From: Paenibacillus sp. OVF10
GTDB lineage: Bacteria > Bacillota > Bacilli > Paenibacillales > Paenibacillaceae
Assembly: GCA_022836915.1 (NCBI GenBank)
Contig: CP094668.1
Span: forward strand, 4,774,001 to 4,838,000
Reading direction: 5' to 3'
DNA length: 64,000 bases
A model generated the notes under the pieces. That model searched no databases. It was not told the origin of the DNA and was given only the letters and a program-made list of their open reading frames with translations. Both the position numbers and the translations under genes were made by a program. Below, one piece after another: positions 54,228-63,416 of the stretch. Positions within the stretch are counted from its first letter, which is position 1. Each line of letters opens with the position of its first letter.

Positions 54228-55715
54228 TTACACCAGAACCGAAGCACCCATCAAGTATTTGTCCACTTCACGAGCAGCCTCACGGCCTTCATTAATTGCC
54301 CATACAACCAAGCTTTGACCACGACGCATGTCACCTGCTGCAAATACTTTATCCACATTGGTATTGTATTTGCCGTAACGTGCCTTAACGTTTGTACGAC
54401 GATCTGTTGCAAGTCCCAGTTGCTCTACCAACGTTTGTTCCGGTCCATCAAAACCAATGGCAATCATGGCCATCTGAGCCGGGAATACACGCTCTGTACC
54501 TGGAATCGGCTGATAAATCTTGCGACCAGTCTCATCCACAATACGCTCGATCTGTACTGTATGCAATTCTTTGAGGTTCCCCTCATCGTCTCCGACAAAT
54601 TTTGTTGTCATGATGGAGAACTCACGCGGATCTTGACCAAACAACGCTTTGGCTTCCTCTTGCGCATAATCAAGTGTGTATACGTTCGGGAATTGCGGCC
54701 AAGGGTTGTTAATGCGATCACGTTCCATAGGCGCTTGTGTATGCGTACCGAATTGAGTGATCGTACGACAACCATGGCGCAGCGATGTAGCCACACAGTC
54801 AGATCCTGTATCACCGCCACCAATGACGATAATATCTTTATCTTTAGCGGACAGATATTGACCATCTTCCAGGTTGGAGTCCAGATAACTCTTAATGCTG
54901 CCATTTAGGAAATCCATTGCATAATGAACGCCCTTCAAGTCGCTGCCTTCAATATTGAATTCACGCGGCTTCGTTGCACCACCGCACAATACAACAGCGT
55001 CATATTCATCCACCAGTTGTTGTGCTGCAATATCTTTACCGATCTCGGTGTTTGTAATGAATTGAATGCCTTCTGCTTCGAGCAGATCAACACGACGTTG
55101 AACTACCTTTTTATCCAATTTCATCGTTGGGATACCGTACATCAGCAATCCGCCGACACGGTCCGAACGCTCATATACCGTTACCGAGTGTCCTGCTTTA
55201 TTCAACTGAGCCGCAGTAGCTAATCCCGCTGGACCTGAACCTACCACAGCTACACGTTTACCCGTACGTTTTTCAGGAGGTTGGGGAACCACCCATCCTT
55301 CTTCGAAACCTTTTTCAATAATTGCTTCTTCAATCGTTTTGATGGTTACAGGCTGACCGATTAAGCCAACTGTACATGATCCTTCGCAAGGAGCTGGACA
55401 GACGCGACCTGTAAATTCCGGGAAATTATTCGTTTTGTGAAGGCGCTCAAGTGCTTCTCTCCACAGTCCGCGATATACAAGATTATTCCATTCCGGAATC
55501 AAGTTATGCACAGGGCAACCTGACGTGCCGCCAATCATATCTATACCTGTATGGCAATACGGGGTACCACAATCCATGCATCGTGCACCTTGTGTTCTGA
55601 GTTCTTCTTCTGCCATATGTTTATGAAACTCTTCCCAATCCTTGATCCGCTCCGCTGGCTCACGATCCGCTGGCAGTTGACGTTTGTATTCCATAAATCC
55701 AGTAGGTGTAGACAT
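54228..55715 (-). CDS. gltD: Glutamate synthase small (beta) subunit
   Basis: 495 aa. Supplies electrons from NADPH to the large subunit for glutamate formation. N-terminal 4Fe-4S Cys clusters (CMDCGTPYCH, CPAPCEGSC), FAD loop VVGSGPAGLATA, NADPH loop VIGGGDTGSDC. The large subunit gltB/gltA is not adjacent: 600 bp without a gene lie upstream and dfrA beyond. It could alternatively be a GltD-like partner of another oxidoreductase. Confidence 0.9.
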   Translation of the reverse strand: MSTPTGFMEYKRQLPADREPAERIKDWEEFHKHMAEEELRTQGARCMDCGTPYCHTGIDMIGGTSGCPVHNLIPEWNNLVYRGLWREALERLHKTNNFPEFTGRVCPAPCEGSCTVGLIGQPVTIKTIEEAIIEKGFEEGWVVPQPPEKRTGKRVAVVGSGPAGLATAAQLNKAGHSVTVYERSDRVGGLLMYGIPTMKLDKKVVQRRVDLLEAEGIQFITNTEIGKDIAAQQLVDEYDAVVLCGGATKPREFNIEGSDLKGVHYAMDFLNGSIKSYLDSNLEDGQYLSAKDKDIIVIGGGDTGSDCVATSLRHGCRTITQFGTHTQAPMERDRINNPWPQFPNVYTLDYAQEEAKALFGQDPREFSIMTTKFVGDDEGNLKELHTVQIERIVDETGRKIYQPIPGTERVFPAQMAMIAIGFDGPEQTLVEQLGLATDRRTNVKARYGKYNTNVDKVFAAGDMRRGQSLVVWAINEGREAAREVDKYLMGASVLV

Positions 55716-56240
55716 CTTACGTTTTCCCCATCCGTTCTTGTCTTAATCCCTTCATGTGCATGGTTCTATATGAAATGGATTACTCATTACTTGAGTTTTT
55801 GTCTATTGTATCACAAAATCTTCTCGAAGATATTTCAATTATAGTAGCATTTACTGTGCTGAATATTAAATGGATTATCCGCATAATTATTTGTATTTTA
55901 TACATCATATCTTTCAAGTCTACCCATGGTCAATACCCTTATTTTGGTGTTAAATGTGGTTTTGAAATGCGAAATCTGATGTTTGTTAAAGAAATAAAAG
56001 GTCGAAACGTTAAGTGAATGTCAGATAATTTGTCATCAAATCCAACATATTTTGCTATAAATCGTTCTCAATTCCGAATATCAGACTCGTTTTAAGGCTT
56101 CACAACGTTAAAACCTCAAAACTTTTACACTTTTTTACTGTTCAATGCTTGGCCGTATGTATATTATACATAAATACCAATTTATAATGTTACATTAATG
56201 TTATATGTATTCCGATTTAAACAAGTGACTCTTTTTTTAT
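55716..56240. other. Gene-free AT-rich interval upstream of gltD
   Basis: Only a weak 87-codon frame at 55754-56017 (+) with no ribosome site and unusual composition; I regard it as spurious. Likely holds the gltD promoter; I see no riboswitch or repeat. Confidence 0.5.
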
Positions 56241-56288
56241 AAAAGAAAAGACGCTGTTCACGAATATTTCGCAATCAGCGCCTCTCAT
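56241..56288 (-). terminator. Terminator after dfrA
   Basis: Minus strand: GGCGCTGATTGCG ... CAGCGTCTTTTCTTTT. Confidence 0.65.
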
Positions 56289-56316
56289 CATACAAATACG
56301 ACCGAAGTCAGAAATT

Positions 56317-56817
56317 TCATATGCCATATTTACCGTTTACGTTCATAAAATTCAAATGTATACGCATGAACATTTTTTCATCCTGTTCGCCTTCAATCTG
56401 TTCAATCAGTTCCCATTCGGACCAATCCACTTCAGGAAAAAATGTATCTCCCTCAAAATTCTCATGAATTTTGGTCACCACAAGACGATCTGCAAGTGGC
56501 AGGAACTCACGATACACTTGGGAACCCCCAATTACGCACAGTTCCTCACCTTTGGTTACGCTCAGACCCTCCTCAATCGTATGTACGATTTCAGCCTGTT
56601 CCACCTTGTAGTTCAGATCTCTTGTCACTACGATATTACGGCGCTGAGGAAGCGGCTTACCACCAAAAGATTCCCACGTGTTACGTCCCATGATAATTGT
56701 TTTGTTTAACGTACGTTGTTTGAAAAAGGCCATATCTTTGGGTAAACGCCATGGAATCGAATTGTTTAATCCGATCACACCGTTCTCCCCCATTGCCCAT
56801 ACCAATTCAATACTCAA
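56317..56817 (-). CDS. dfrA: Dihydrofolate reductase
   Basis: 166 aa chromosomal type. Recycles dihydrofolate produced by ThyA. IELVWAMGENGVIGLNNSIPWRLPKDM with the catalytic Asp in LPKDM, GRNTWESFGGKPLPQR, and VIGGSQVYREFL. TTG start at 56817, ten bases after AAGGAG. Lies 50 bp after thyA, forming a thyA-dfrA unit. Confidence 0.95.
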   Translation of the reverse strand: MSIELVWAMGENGVIGLNNSIPWRLPKDMAFFKQRTLNKTIIMGRNTWESFGGKPLPQRRNIVVTRDLNYKVEQAEIVHTIEEGLSVTKGEELCVIGGSQVYREFLPLADRLVVTKIHENFEGDTFFPEVDWSEWELIEQIEGEQDEKMFMRIHLNFMNVNGKYGI

Positions 56818-56867
56818 GGGTAATACACTCCTTCAATCCAAGTCTCTTATCGAGATTGAACACATAA

Positions 56868-57662
56868 TTAGACTGCAATTGGAGCTTTAATGCCCGGATG
56901 ATGCTGATAGTTCTCAAACTCAAAGTCTTCAAACTTATAATCAAAAATAGAATTCGGCTTACGCTTGATTACCAGCTTAGGTAAAGCATAAGGTTCACGC
57001 TCCAACTGCGTTTTGACCTGGTCAACATGGTTAGAGTAGATGTGAACATCCCCTCCAGACCAGATGAAATCACCCACCTCAAGATCACATTGCTGAGCGA
57101 TCATATGAGTCAAGAGCGCATAACTCGCGATGTTAAACGGCAACCCGAGGAACGTATCCACAGAACGCATCGTAAGCATACATGATAATTTACCCTCTGC
57201 AACGTAAAACTGAAACGCAAAATGACAAGGTGGAAGCTTCATATTGTTGATCTCAGCCACATTCCATGCGCTGACAAGGTGACGACGTGAATCCGGATTA
57301 TTTTTAATCGAATCAATGACTGCGGCGATCTGATCAATTTTTTCTCCGTTTGGCGCTTCCCATGTGCGCCACTGCGAGCCGTATACCGGACCGAGATCCC
57401 CATTTTCGTCCGCCCAATCGTCCCAGATCTTCACACCGTTTTCTTTCAGATAAGATATATTGGTATCGCCACTCAAAAACCACAACAGTTCATGAATAAC
57501 CGATTTGAGATGAATTCGTTTGGTTGTTACCAGCGGAAACCCTTCGGAGAGATCATAACGGAGCTGTCTGCCAAATACAGATTGTGTTCCTGTTCCTGTA
57601 CGGTCTCCTTTATGCACGCCGTTGTTCAGAATATCCTGTAATAAATCGAGATAGTTTTTCAT
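56868..57662 (-). CDS. thyA: Thymidylate synthase ThyA
   Basis: 264 aa. Converts dUMP to dTMP with methylene-tetrahydrofolate. RTGTGTQSVFGRQLRYDLS at the phosphate loop, catalytic Cys in LPPCHFAFQFYV, LGLPFNIASYALLTHMIA and DVHIYSNH. ATG at 57662 after AGGGGATATCAAC. Its leader holds copy B of the long-hairpin repeat, 26 bp upstream of the start. Confidence 0.97.
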   Translation of the reverse strand: MKNYLDLLQDILNNGVHKGDRTGTGTQSVFGRQLRYDLSEGFPLVTTKRIHLKSVIHELLWFLSGDTNISYLKENGVKIWDDWADENGDLGPVYGSQWRTWEAPNGEKIDQIAAVIDSIKNNPDSRRHLVSAWNVAEINNMKLPPCHFAFQFYVAEGKLSCMLTMRSVDTFLGLPFNIASYALLTHMIAQQCDLEVGDFIWSGGDVHIYSNHVDQVKTQLEREPYALPKLVIKRKPNSIFDYKFEDFEFENYQHHPGIKAPIAV

Positions 57663-57687
57663 GTTGATATCCCCTCACTAAAGAATA

Positions 57688-57836
57688 TTTACACTTACCA
57701 CTCCGATGACAGAACAACCTTCCGATCGCTGTTATCCCCAGATTTTTTGATTTCCTTTTCCAAAGGTAAAATCCGGGGATAAAGGCGAACACTCCGCTTC
57801 TTCAGGTTTTTTCTGTCCTCTACGTTCTCGTGTAAA
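57688..57836. repeat. Long-hairpin dispersed repeat, copy B (149 nt)
   Basis: Ends TTTACAC and GTGTAAA pair; GACAGAA/TTCTGTC, AACC/GGTT, TTATCCCC/GGGGATAA (perfect here) and GATTT-CCTTT-TCC-AAAGG-TAAAATC form a nearly continuous stem. Same element as 7607-7794, same orientation relative to the next minus-strand gene. No T-run, so not a simple terminator. Confidence 0.85.
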
Positions 57837-58015
57837 AGGTTAGTTTAACTAAATATATAGACCGTGATTGGCTTGGAGCCACATCATAACTGATCATTAC
57901 TACAGTGTACCACAATTGTGTTGTTGGATAAAATCAATTCACTGAAACTTGTGAGCGGGTAAATTTTCATCATATCACATACACGAGTATCTTACATTTC
58001 TCGGCTCTTGCTCAG

Positions 58016-58054
58016 AAAAAGAGACGAATAACGCGTTAACGTCATTCGTCTCTT
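58016..58054 (-). terminator. Terminator of the pdh operon
   Basis: AAGAGACGAAT-GACGTTAACGCGTT-ATTCGTCTCTTTTT on the minus strand. Confidence 0.85.
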
Positions 58055-58098
58055 CTGATATACGTATAATGCCGGACGGATCCGAAGCTTAGATGATC

Positions 58099-59514
58099 TT
58101 AACGGGAGATGATGTGGATCGGGTGACCCATAACCAATTCCGCAGCTTCCATCACGATTTCGCCCAAAGTTGGGTGAGCGTGAATTGTGAGAGCCAGATC
58201 TTCCAATGTAGCGCCCATCTCAATTGCCAAACCAAGCTCAGCAATCAGGTTGGAAGCTTCCAGACCTACGATTTGGCAACCCAATACAAGGCCGCTTTCT
58301 TCGTCAGCTACGATTTTCACGAAGCCTTCAGCGTGGTTCAAAGATACAGCACGGCCGTTACCCGCATAAGGGAACTTGCCTGCTTTTACTTTGTAACCTT
58401 TTTCTTTAGCTTCTTTTTCAGTGTAACCTACGCTGGAACACTCTGGATCTGTGAACACAACAGCTGGCATACATTTGTAGTCAACTACAGATGGTTGTCC
58501 TGCGATTGCTTCAGCAGCCACTTTACCTTCATAAGAAGCTTTGTGTGCCAGAGCCAAGCCAGATACGATGTCACCGATAGCAAAGATGTGAGGAATGCTG
58601 GTACGACCTTGGTGGTCAACTTTGACAAATCCACGCTCGTCAACGTCAACACCAATCATGTCGAGACCCAGTTCTCCATCTGTGTTTGGACGACGTCCAA
58701 CAGTTACCAGCAGGTAATCTGCAGTTACTTCTTTGGACTCACCATTTACAGAGTACTTAACAGTTACATCTTTATCCGTTTGCTCAGCACTTTCAGCTTT
58801 TGCACCCGTTACGATTTCGATGCCTGTTTTCTTCATGTTTTTAGCCACGAGGCTAGTCATGTCTTTATCGAAACCTGGCAGTACTGTATCCAAACCTTCG
58901 ATGATTGTTACTTTTGCACCGAATTTGGAGTACATTTGACCAAGCTCAGCACCGATATATCCGCCACCGATAACGATCATGCTTTTTGGTACTTCAGGCA
59001 AGTTCAGAGCTTCTGTCGAAGACAGAATGCGTCCGCCAAACGGGAAAGGTTTCAGTTCGATTGGACGGGAACCTGTTGCAATAATTGCATTTTTAAATTT
59101 GTAACGTGGAGACTCGTGGTCATTGAATACACGAGCTTCGTTTTCGTTGATGAACATGCACTCACCGTTGAAAACTTCAACTTTATTGCCTTTGAGCAAA
59201 CCAGCTACGCCGCCAGTCATTTTCTTAACAACGCCGTTTTTGAACTCTTGAGTTTTAGTGAAGTCCACTTTTACGTTCTCAGCAGAGATACCAAAAGCTT
59301 CACCGTGAAGTGCAGACTCATATTGGTGTGCAGCAGAGATCAGGGCTTTGGATGGAATACATCCACGGTTCAAACAAACACCGCCCAGTTCGGATTTGTC
59401 TACGATCAATACGCTTTGGCCCAGTTGAGCAGCGCGGATGGCAGCTACATAGCCGCCAGGACCCGCACCAATTACTAATGTGTCGATATTGAGAGAAGCG
59501 TCGCCTACTACCAT
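58099..59514 (-). CDS. pdhD: Dihydrolipoyl dehydrogenase (E3 of pyruvate dehydrogenase)
   Basis: 471 aa flavoprotein. Re-oxidises dihydrolipoamide with NAD+. FAD loop VIGAGPGGYVAA, redox disulphide GGVCLNRGCIPSKAL, NAD loop VIGGGYIGAELG, and the active-site His of the partner subunit in HAHPTLGE. Starts three bases after the pdhC stop, last gene of pdhABCD, with a strong terminator following. Confidence 0.97.
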   Translation of the reverse strand: MVVGDASLNIDTLVIGAGPGGYVAAIRAAQLGQSVLIVDKSELGGVCLNRGCIPSKALISAAHQYESALHGEAFGISAENVKVDFTKTQEFKNGVVKKMTGGVAGLLKGNKVEVFNGECMFINENEARVFNDHESPRYKFKNAIIATGSRPIELKPFPFGGRILSSTEALNLPEVPKSMIVIGGGYIGAELGQMYSKFGAKVTIIEGLDTVLPGFDKDMTSLVAKNMKKTGIEIVTGAKAESAEQTDKDVTVKYSVNGESKEVTADYLLVTVGRRPNTDGELGLDMIGVDVDERGFVKVDHQGRTSIPHIFAIGDIVSGLALAHKASYEGKVAAEAIAGQPSVVDYKCMPAVVFTDPECSSVGYTEKEAKEKGYKVKAGKFPYAGNGRAVSLNHAEGFVKIVADEESGLVLGCQIVGLEASNLIAELGLAIEMGATLEDLALTIHAHPTLGEIVMEAAELVMGHPIHIISR

Positions 59515-59517
59515 ATC

Positions 59518-60839
59518 TTACACCTCCATAACAAGCAGCTCAGGGTTAGCGAGCAGCTGTTTAATGTAATTCATAAAGTTTTGTGCTGTTGCGCCATCGA
59601 TGATACGGTGGTCAAAGCTCAGGGAAAGAGCCATTACAGGTGCTGCAACTACTTCGCCGTTTTTGATCACTGCTTTTTCGCTGATGCGTCCTGTTCCGAG
59701 AATAGCAACTTCAGGGAAGTTGATGATTGGAGTGAAGAACATACCGCCAGCAGAACCGATGTTACTGATGGAGATTGTGCTTCCTCTCATTTCATTCGCG
59801 CTCAATTTGCCCTCACGACCACGAGCAGCCAGATCACGGATAGAATCAGCAATCATCCAGATGGATTTACGATCAGCATCTTTGATAACAGGAACGATCA
59901 AGCCGTTGTCTGTATCTGTAGCGATACCGATGTTGTAGTATTTTTTGTAAACAATTTCGTTAGCTTCTTCATCAATCATAGCGTTCAGAGCCGGGAATTG
60001 GCGGGAAGCCGCAACCAGTGCTTTAACGATGAATGGCAGATAAGTAACTTTTGTTCCTTTTTTCTCTGCAATTGGTTTCATGCGAGTACGGAAAGCAACC
60101 AATTCAGTTACGTCCACTTCGTCCATGATTGTAACGTGAGGTGCTGTGTAAGCCGATTTAACCATCGCATTAGAGATTGCTTTACGGATACCTTTGAATG
60201 GTACGCGCTCTTCTTCAAGGTATTGATCAGCTGCAGCCGCTGCTGGTGCTGCGGATTTTTCTCTTCTTGAGCCGGAGCTTCGGAAGATGCCGCTGCGGAA
60301 GAACCGCCACCGTTTTTGAAGGATTCAACATCTTCTTTGGTTACTTTACCGTTGTTGCCAGTGCCGTTAACCTGTGCGATGTCTACACCTTGTTCGCGAG
60401 CAAATTTACGCACGCTTGGTGTTGCCAGAACGTCTTTGGCAGGTACTGCCGGAACGCTGTTGTTGCCGCCTTCTTTAGCTGCATCCGAACTGGAAGCTGC
60501 TGCAGAAGAACCGCTTGTGTCAGCTCCGCCTTGAGCTGCATCTTTCTCTTGCTCGCCTTGATCACCAGCAGGAGCGTCGTCTTGCTCAGGAAGTTCGCCT
60601 TCTGCATCGATGATCGCTACAACTTCACCAACGTGGCAGACTTGACCGTCTTTAGCGAATACTTCTGTAACTGTTCCGTTAACCGGACAAGGTACTTCTA
60701 CAACCGCTTTGTCGTTCTGTACTTCCATGATGATGTCGTCGTCAGTTACTTTGTCACCGACTTTGATGTGCATCTTGATGATTTCGCCTTCGTGCAGGCC
60801 TTCGCCCAATTCAGGGAATTTATATTCAAATTTAGCCAA
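59518..60839 (-). CDS. pdhC: Dihydrolipoamide acetyltransferase E2 (frameshift at 60256)
   Basis: About 440 aa core of the complex. Lipoyl domain (1-78) with modified Lys in EVQNDKAVVE, an acidic/Ala-rich linker, peripheral-subunit-binding domain (LATPSVRKFAREQGVDIAQV), a second Ala/Pro linker, and the acyltransferase domain ending SLSFDHRIIDGA with catalytic His. T5 at 60256-60260 (A5 on the coding strand) is one short; the fix gives EEKKSAAPAAAAADQYLEEE. TTG start at 60839 after AAGGAGG. Breakage of such a gene in a living strain would be surprising, so I take it as an error. Confidence 0.95.
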
Positions 60840-61015
60840 CTGAAAAACCTCCTTGATTATGTGCTCAATCCTGAAAACAACCCTTAACTCCAAGAAACAA
60901 CTGTTACTGCTAGTGCAAATAACTGTTACTCAAGGGGCTAATGGCTGTTTACAGTGCAGCTTGCGCTGCGGTGTGAATCACCATACTGCGCCTTGCGGCA
61001 TGTCAGATGATTAAA

Positions 61016-61993
61016 TTAGAAATTTACGACTTTATTAACCGCAGCAACGATACGCGCTGGGTTAGGCAGCCATGTATCTTCGATTTGTGCAAATGGATAT
61101 ACAGTGTCCGGACCAGCTACACGCAGAACCGGTGCTTCCAAGTGCAGGATTGCTTTTTCATTGATTTGGGCAATGACTTCAGCTGCAACACCTGCGCTCT
61201 TTTGAGCTTCCTGTACAACAATTGCACGGTTTGTTTTCTTAACGGAAGCAACGATAGTATCGATGTCGATCGGGCTAACCGTACGAAGGTCGATAACTTC
61301 AACTTTGATTCCTTGTTTTTCGAGTTCATCTGCTGCTTTCACAGAAGTGTGAACCATCATACCGTAAGTAATGATTGTTACATCAGAACCTTCACGAACA
61401 ACGTTCGCTTTACCCAACTCAACAACGTAATCTTCTTCAGGCACTTCTGCACGGAAAGCATGGTACAAGTTCAAGTGCTCCATGAAGAATACAGGATCGT
61501 TATCGCGAATAGAAGCGATCATCAGTCCTTTTGCATCGTAAGGGTTAGAAGGAACAACGACTTTGATACCTGGTGTTTGCGTGAGCAGACCTTCCAGGGA
61601 ATCTGTATGCAATTCTGCCGCTTTTACACCGCCACCGAATGGTGTACGGAATACGATTGGAGAATTGTATTTTCCACCGGAGCGGAAACGCATACGAGCA
61701 GCTTGCACTACCATTTGGTCAAGGGCTTCGAAGATAAAACCAACGAATTGGATCTCAGCAACCGGACGGAAGCCTTGTACACCCAGACCTACAGCCAGAC
61801 CACCAATAGCGGACTCAGCCAGTGGTGTATCAAATACACGCTCTTCGCCAAACTCTTTTTGCAGACCTTCCGTTACACGGAAAACGCCGCCTACATTACC
61901 TACGTCTTCACCGAAAAGCAGAACGTTAGGATCACGTTTCAACTCCACGCGAAGCGCATCACGGATTGCTTCTTTCATGTTCATTTGTGCCAT
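61016..61993 (-). CDS. pdhB: Pyruvate dehydrogenase E1 beta subunit
   Basis: 325 aa. Starts MAQMNMKEAIRDALRVEL; GEDVGNVGGVFRVTEGL, DTPLAESAIGGLAVG and EIQFVGFI are family motifs; C-terminal domain with IDLRTVSPIDIDTI. The start at 61993 is eleven bases after GGAGG; upstream ATGs sit on or before the ribosome site. Gap of ~175 bp to pdhC, containing imperfect AGTAACAGTT repeats and a hairpin. Confidence 0.97.
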   Translation of the reverse strand: MAQMNMKEAIRDALRVELKRDPNVLLFGEDVGNVGGVFRVTEGLQKEFGEERVFDTPLAESAIGGLAVGLGVQGFRPVAEIQFVGFIFEALDQMVVQAARMRFRSGGKYNSPIVFRTPFGGGVKAAELHTDSLEGLLTQTPGIKVVVPSNPYDAKGLMIASIRDNDPVFFMEHLNLYHAFRAEVPEEDYVVELGKANVVREGSDVTIITYGMMVHTSVKAADELEKQGIKVEVIDLRTVSPIDIDTIVASVKKTNRAIVVQEAQKSAGVAAEVIAQINEKAILHLEAPVLRVAGPDTVYPFAQIEDTWLPNPARIVAAVNKVVNF

Positions 61994-62063
61994 TTGCTTC
62001 ATTTCCTCCTTAAACATTGACAGTTCACATTTGAATTCGTACATGTATACCGGGACATTAAAG

Positions 62064-63161
62064 TCACGGATGTTTATGCTTTATCGGAAAAAACTTATTG
62101 GAAATCAGCTTTTGCTCTTCCAAGTGCTTAGGCGTTTGTTCGAACATGCTGTCGATCAAGCCTGAAATCGTCATTTTCTCGGTTTTTTCCGCTTTTTTGA
62201 TCTCTTCATTTACTTTAGCTTTTGCTTCTTCTTTCACACGTGCTGTATCTTCTTCAGTCCAAAGACCTTTTTTCTCAAGATATTTAGCGAAACGTGCGAT
62301 AGGATCTTTAGCAGACCATTCTGCCTCTTCTTCTTTTGTACGATACTTGGAAGCATCATCCGAAAGGGAGTGAGGACGGAAACGATATGTTACTGCTTCG
62401 ATCAATGTTGCGCCTTCTCCGTTACGTCCACGCTCAGCAGCTTCCTGAACAGCTTTGATAACAGCGAAGATGTCCATACCGTCAACTTTAACACCTTTGA
62501 TACCTGCTGCTACCGCTTTGTGAGCGATGGAAAGAGCTGCTGTTTGTTTAGCAAAAGGAGTTGTGATGGCATAACCATTGTTTTGTACGAAGAAGATAAC
62601 AGGCAGTTTGTATACACCAGCGTAGTTCAGACCTTCATAGAAGTCACCTTCAGAAGAACCGCCATCACCTGTGTACGTGATAACAACTTGTTTTTGTTTC
62701 TTCAATTTGTAACCCATAGCGATACCCATTGCATGCAGAATTTGTGCACCAATGATGATTTGTGGCATCAATACATTAACGCCATCTGGAATTTGTCCAC
62801 CATGTTGGTGTCCACGGGAGTACAAGAATGCTTGATAAAGAGGAAGTCCATGCCATACGAGTTGCGGAATGTCACGATAGCCAGGACATACAAAGTCTTC
62901 TTTTTCAATTGCAAATTCACTACCAACCATTGTAGCTTCTTGACCAGATACTGGAGCATAGAAACCAAGACGACCTTGACGGCCCAGGTTTACTGCACGG
63001 TCATCCCAAGTACGGGTAAATACCATGCGGTACATAATTTCTTTTAATTGATCATCGGAAAGTGTAGGCATCATGTCTTTGTTAACAATTTCGCCGTCAG
63101 GAGACAGCACGGACAGAGCTTCTACATCCTCTGTATACACTTCATAAGGAACCTTGCTCAT
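62064..63161 (-). CDS. pdhA: Pyruvate dehydrogenase E1 alpha subunit
   Basis: 365 aa. Thiamin-diphosphate motif GDGGSSEGDFYEGLNYAGVYKLPVIFFVQNN begins near residue 168 (its ends GDG and NN bind Mg-ThDP), and the phosphorylation-loop-like YRFRPHSLSDDA near 272. First gene of pdhABCD; ATG at 63161 follows GAGGTGAAG. Confidence 0.97.
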   Translation of the reverse strand: MSKVPYEVYTEDVEALSVLSPDGEIVNKDMMPTLSDDQLKEIMYRMVFTRTWDDRAVNLGRQGRLGFYAPVSGQEATMVGSEFAIEKEDFVCPGYRDIPQLVWHGLPLYQAFLYSRGHQHGGQIPDGVNVLMPQIIIGAQILHAMGIAMGYKLKKQKQVVITYTGDGGSSEGDFYEGLNYAGVYKLPVIFFVQNNGYAITTPFAKQTAALSIAHKAVAAGIKGVKVDGMDIFAVIKAVQEAAERGRNGEGATLIEAVTYRFRPHSLSDDASKYRTKEEEAEWSAKDPIARFAKYLEKKGLWTEEDTARVKEEAKAKVNEEIKKAEKTEKMTISGLIDSMFEQTPKHLEEQKLISNKFFPIKHKHP

Positions 63162-63215
63162 TTTTTCTTCACCTCAACAAAAAATTTGAATATCAAGTTC
63201 CGCTGTTATAATATT

Positions 63216-63245
63216 ATTATACACCTGTTTCACTCCATACGTCAA
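63216..63245 (-). promoter_or_regulatory. Promoter of pdhABCD
   Basis: Minus strand -35 TTGACG (63240-63245), 18-bp spacer, -10 TATAAT (63216-63221), about 55 bp upstream of pdhA. The remaining sequence to the esterase start at 63417 carries that gene's own leader and nothing else I recognise. Confidence 0.75.
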
Positions 63246-63416
63246 AGAAATCCGTAATTTTTTTATGTTTCCTGCCGGATTGTATGTATAACAGGGGATT
63301 AATATTGGTATAACAGCATAATACATGATTGCGTGTTTGACCTAACCCCGCACAAGGGTAATCTTACCGTATTGCGCGGTCGAATGCAAAAAATTAACCG
63401 AGAAAGGTGACGTTTT

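Noticed and set aside
55754..56017. Possible small membrane protein (87 codons) upstream of gltD
   Set aside because: No ribosome site, and low-complexity Ile-rich translation of AT-rich DNA.
58093..59478. Open frame of 461 codons antisense to pdhD, with others of 230-340 codons antisense to pdhA, pdhB and pdhC
   Set aside because: They mirror the real genes exactly, have Cys/Phe/Ser-rich compositions, no ribosome sites and no recognisable motifs. They follow from the codon bias of the highly expressed pdh genes.
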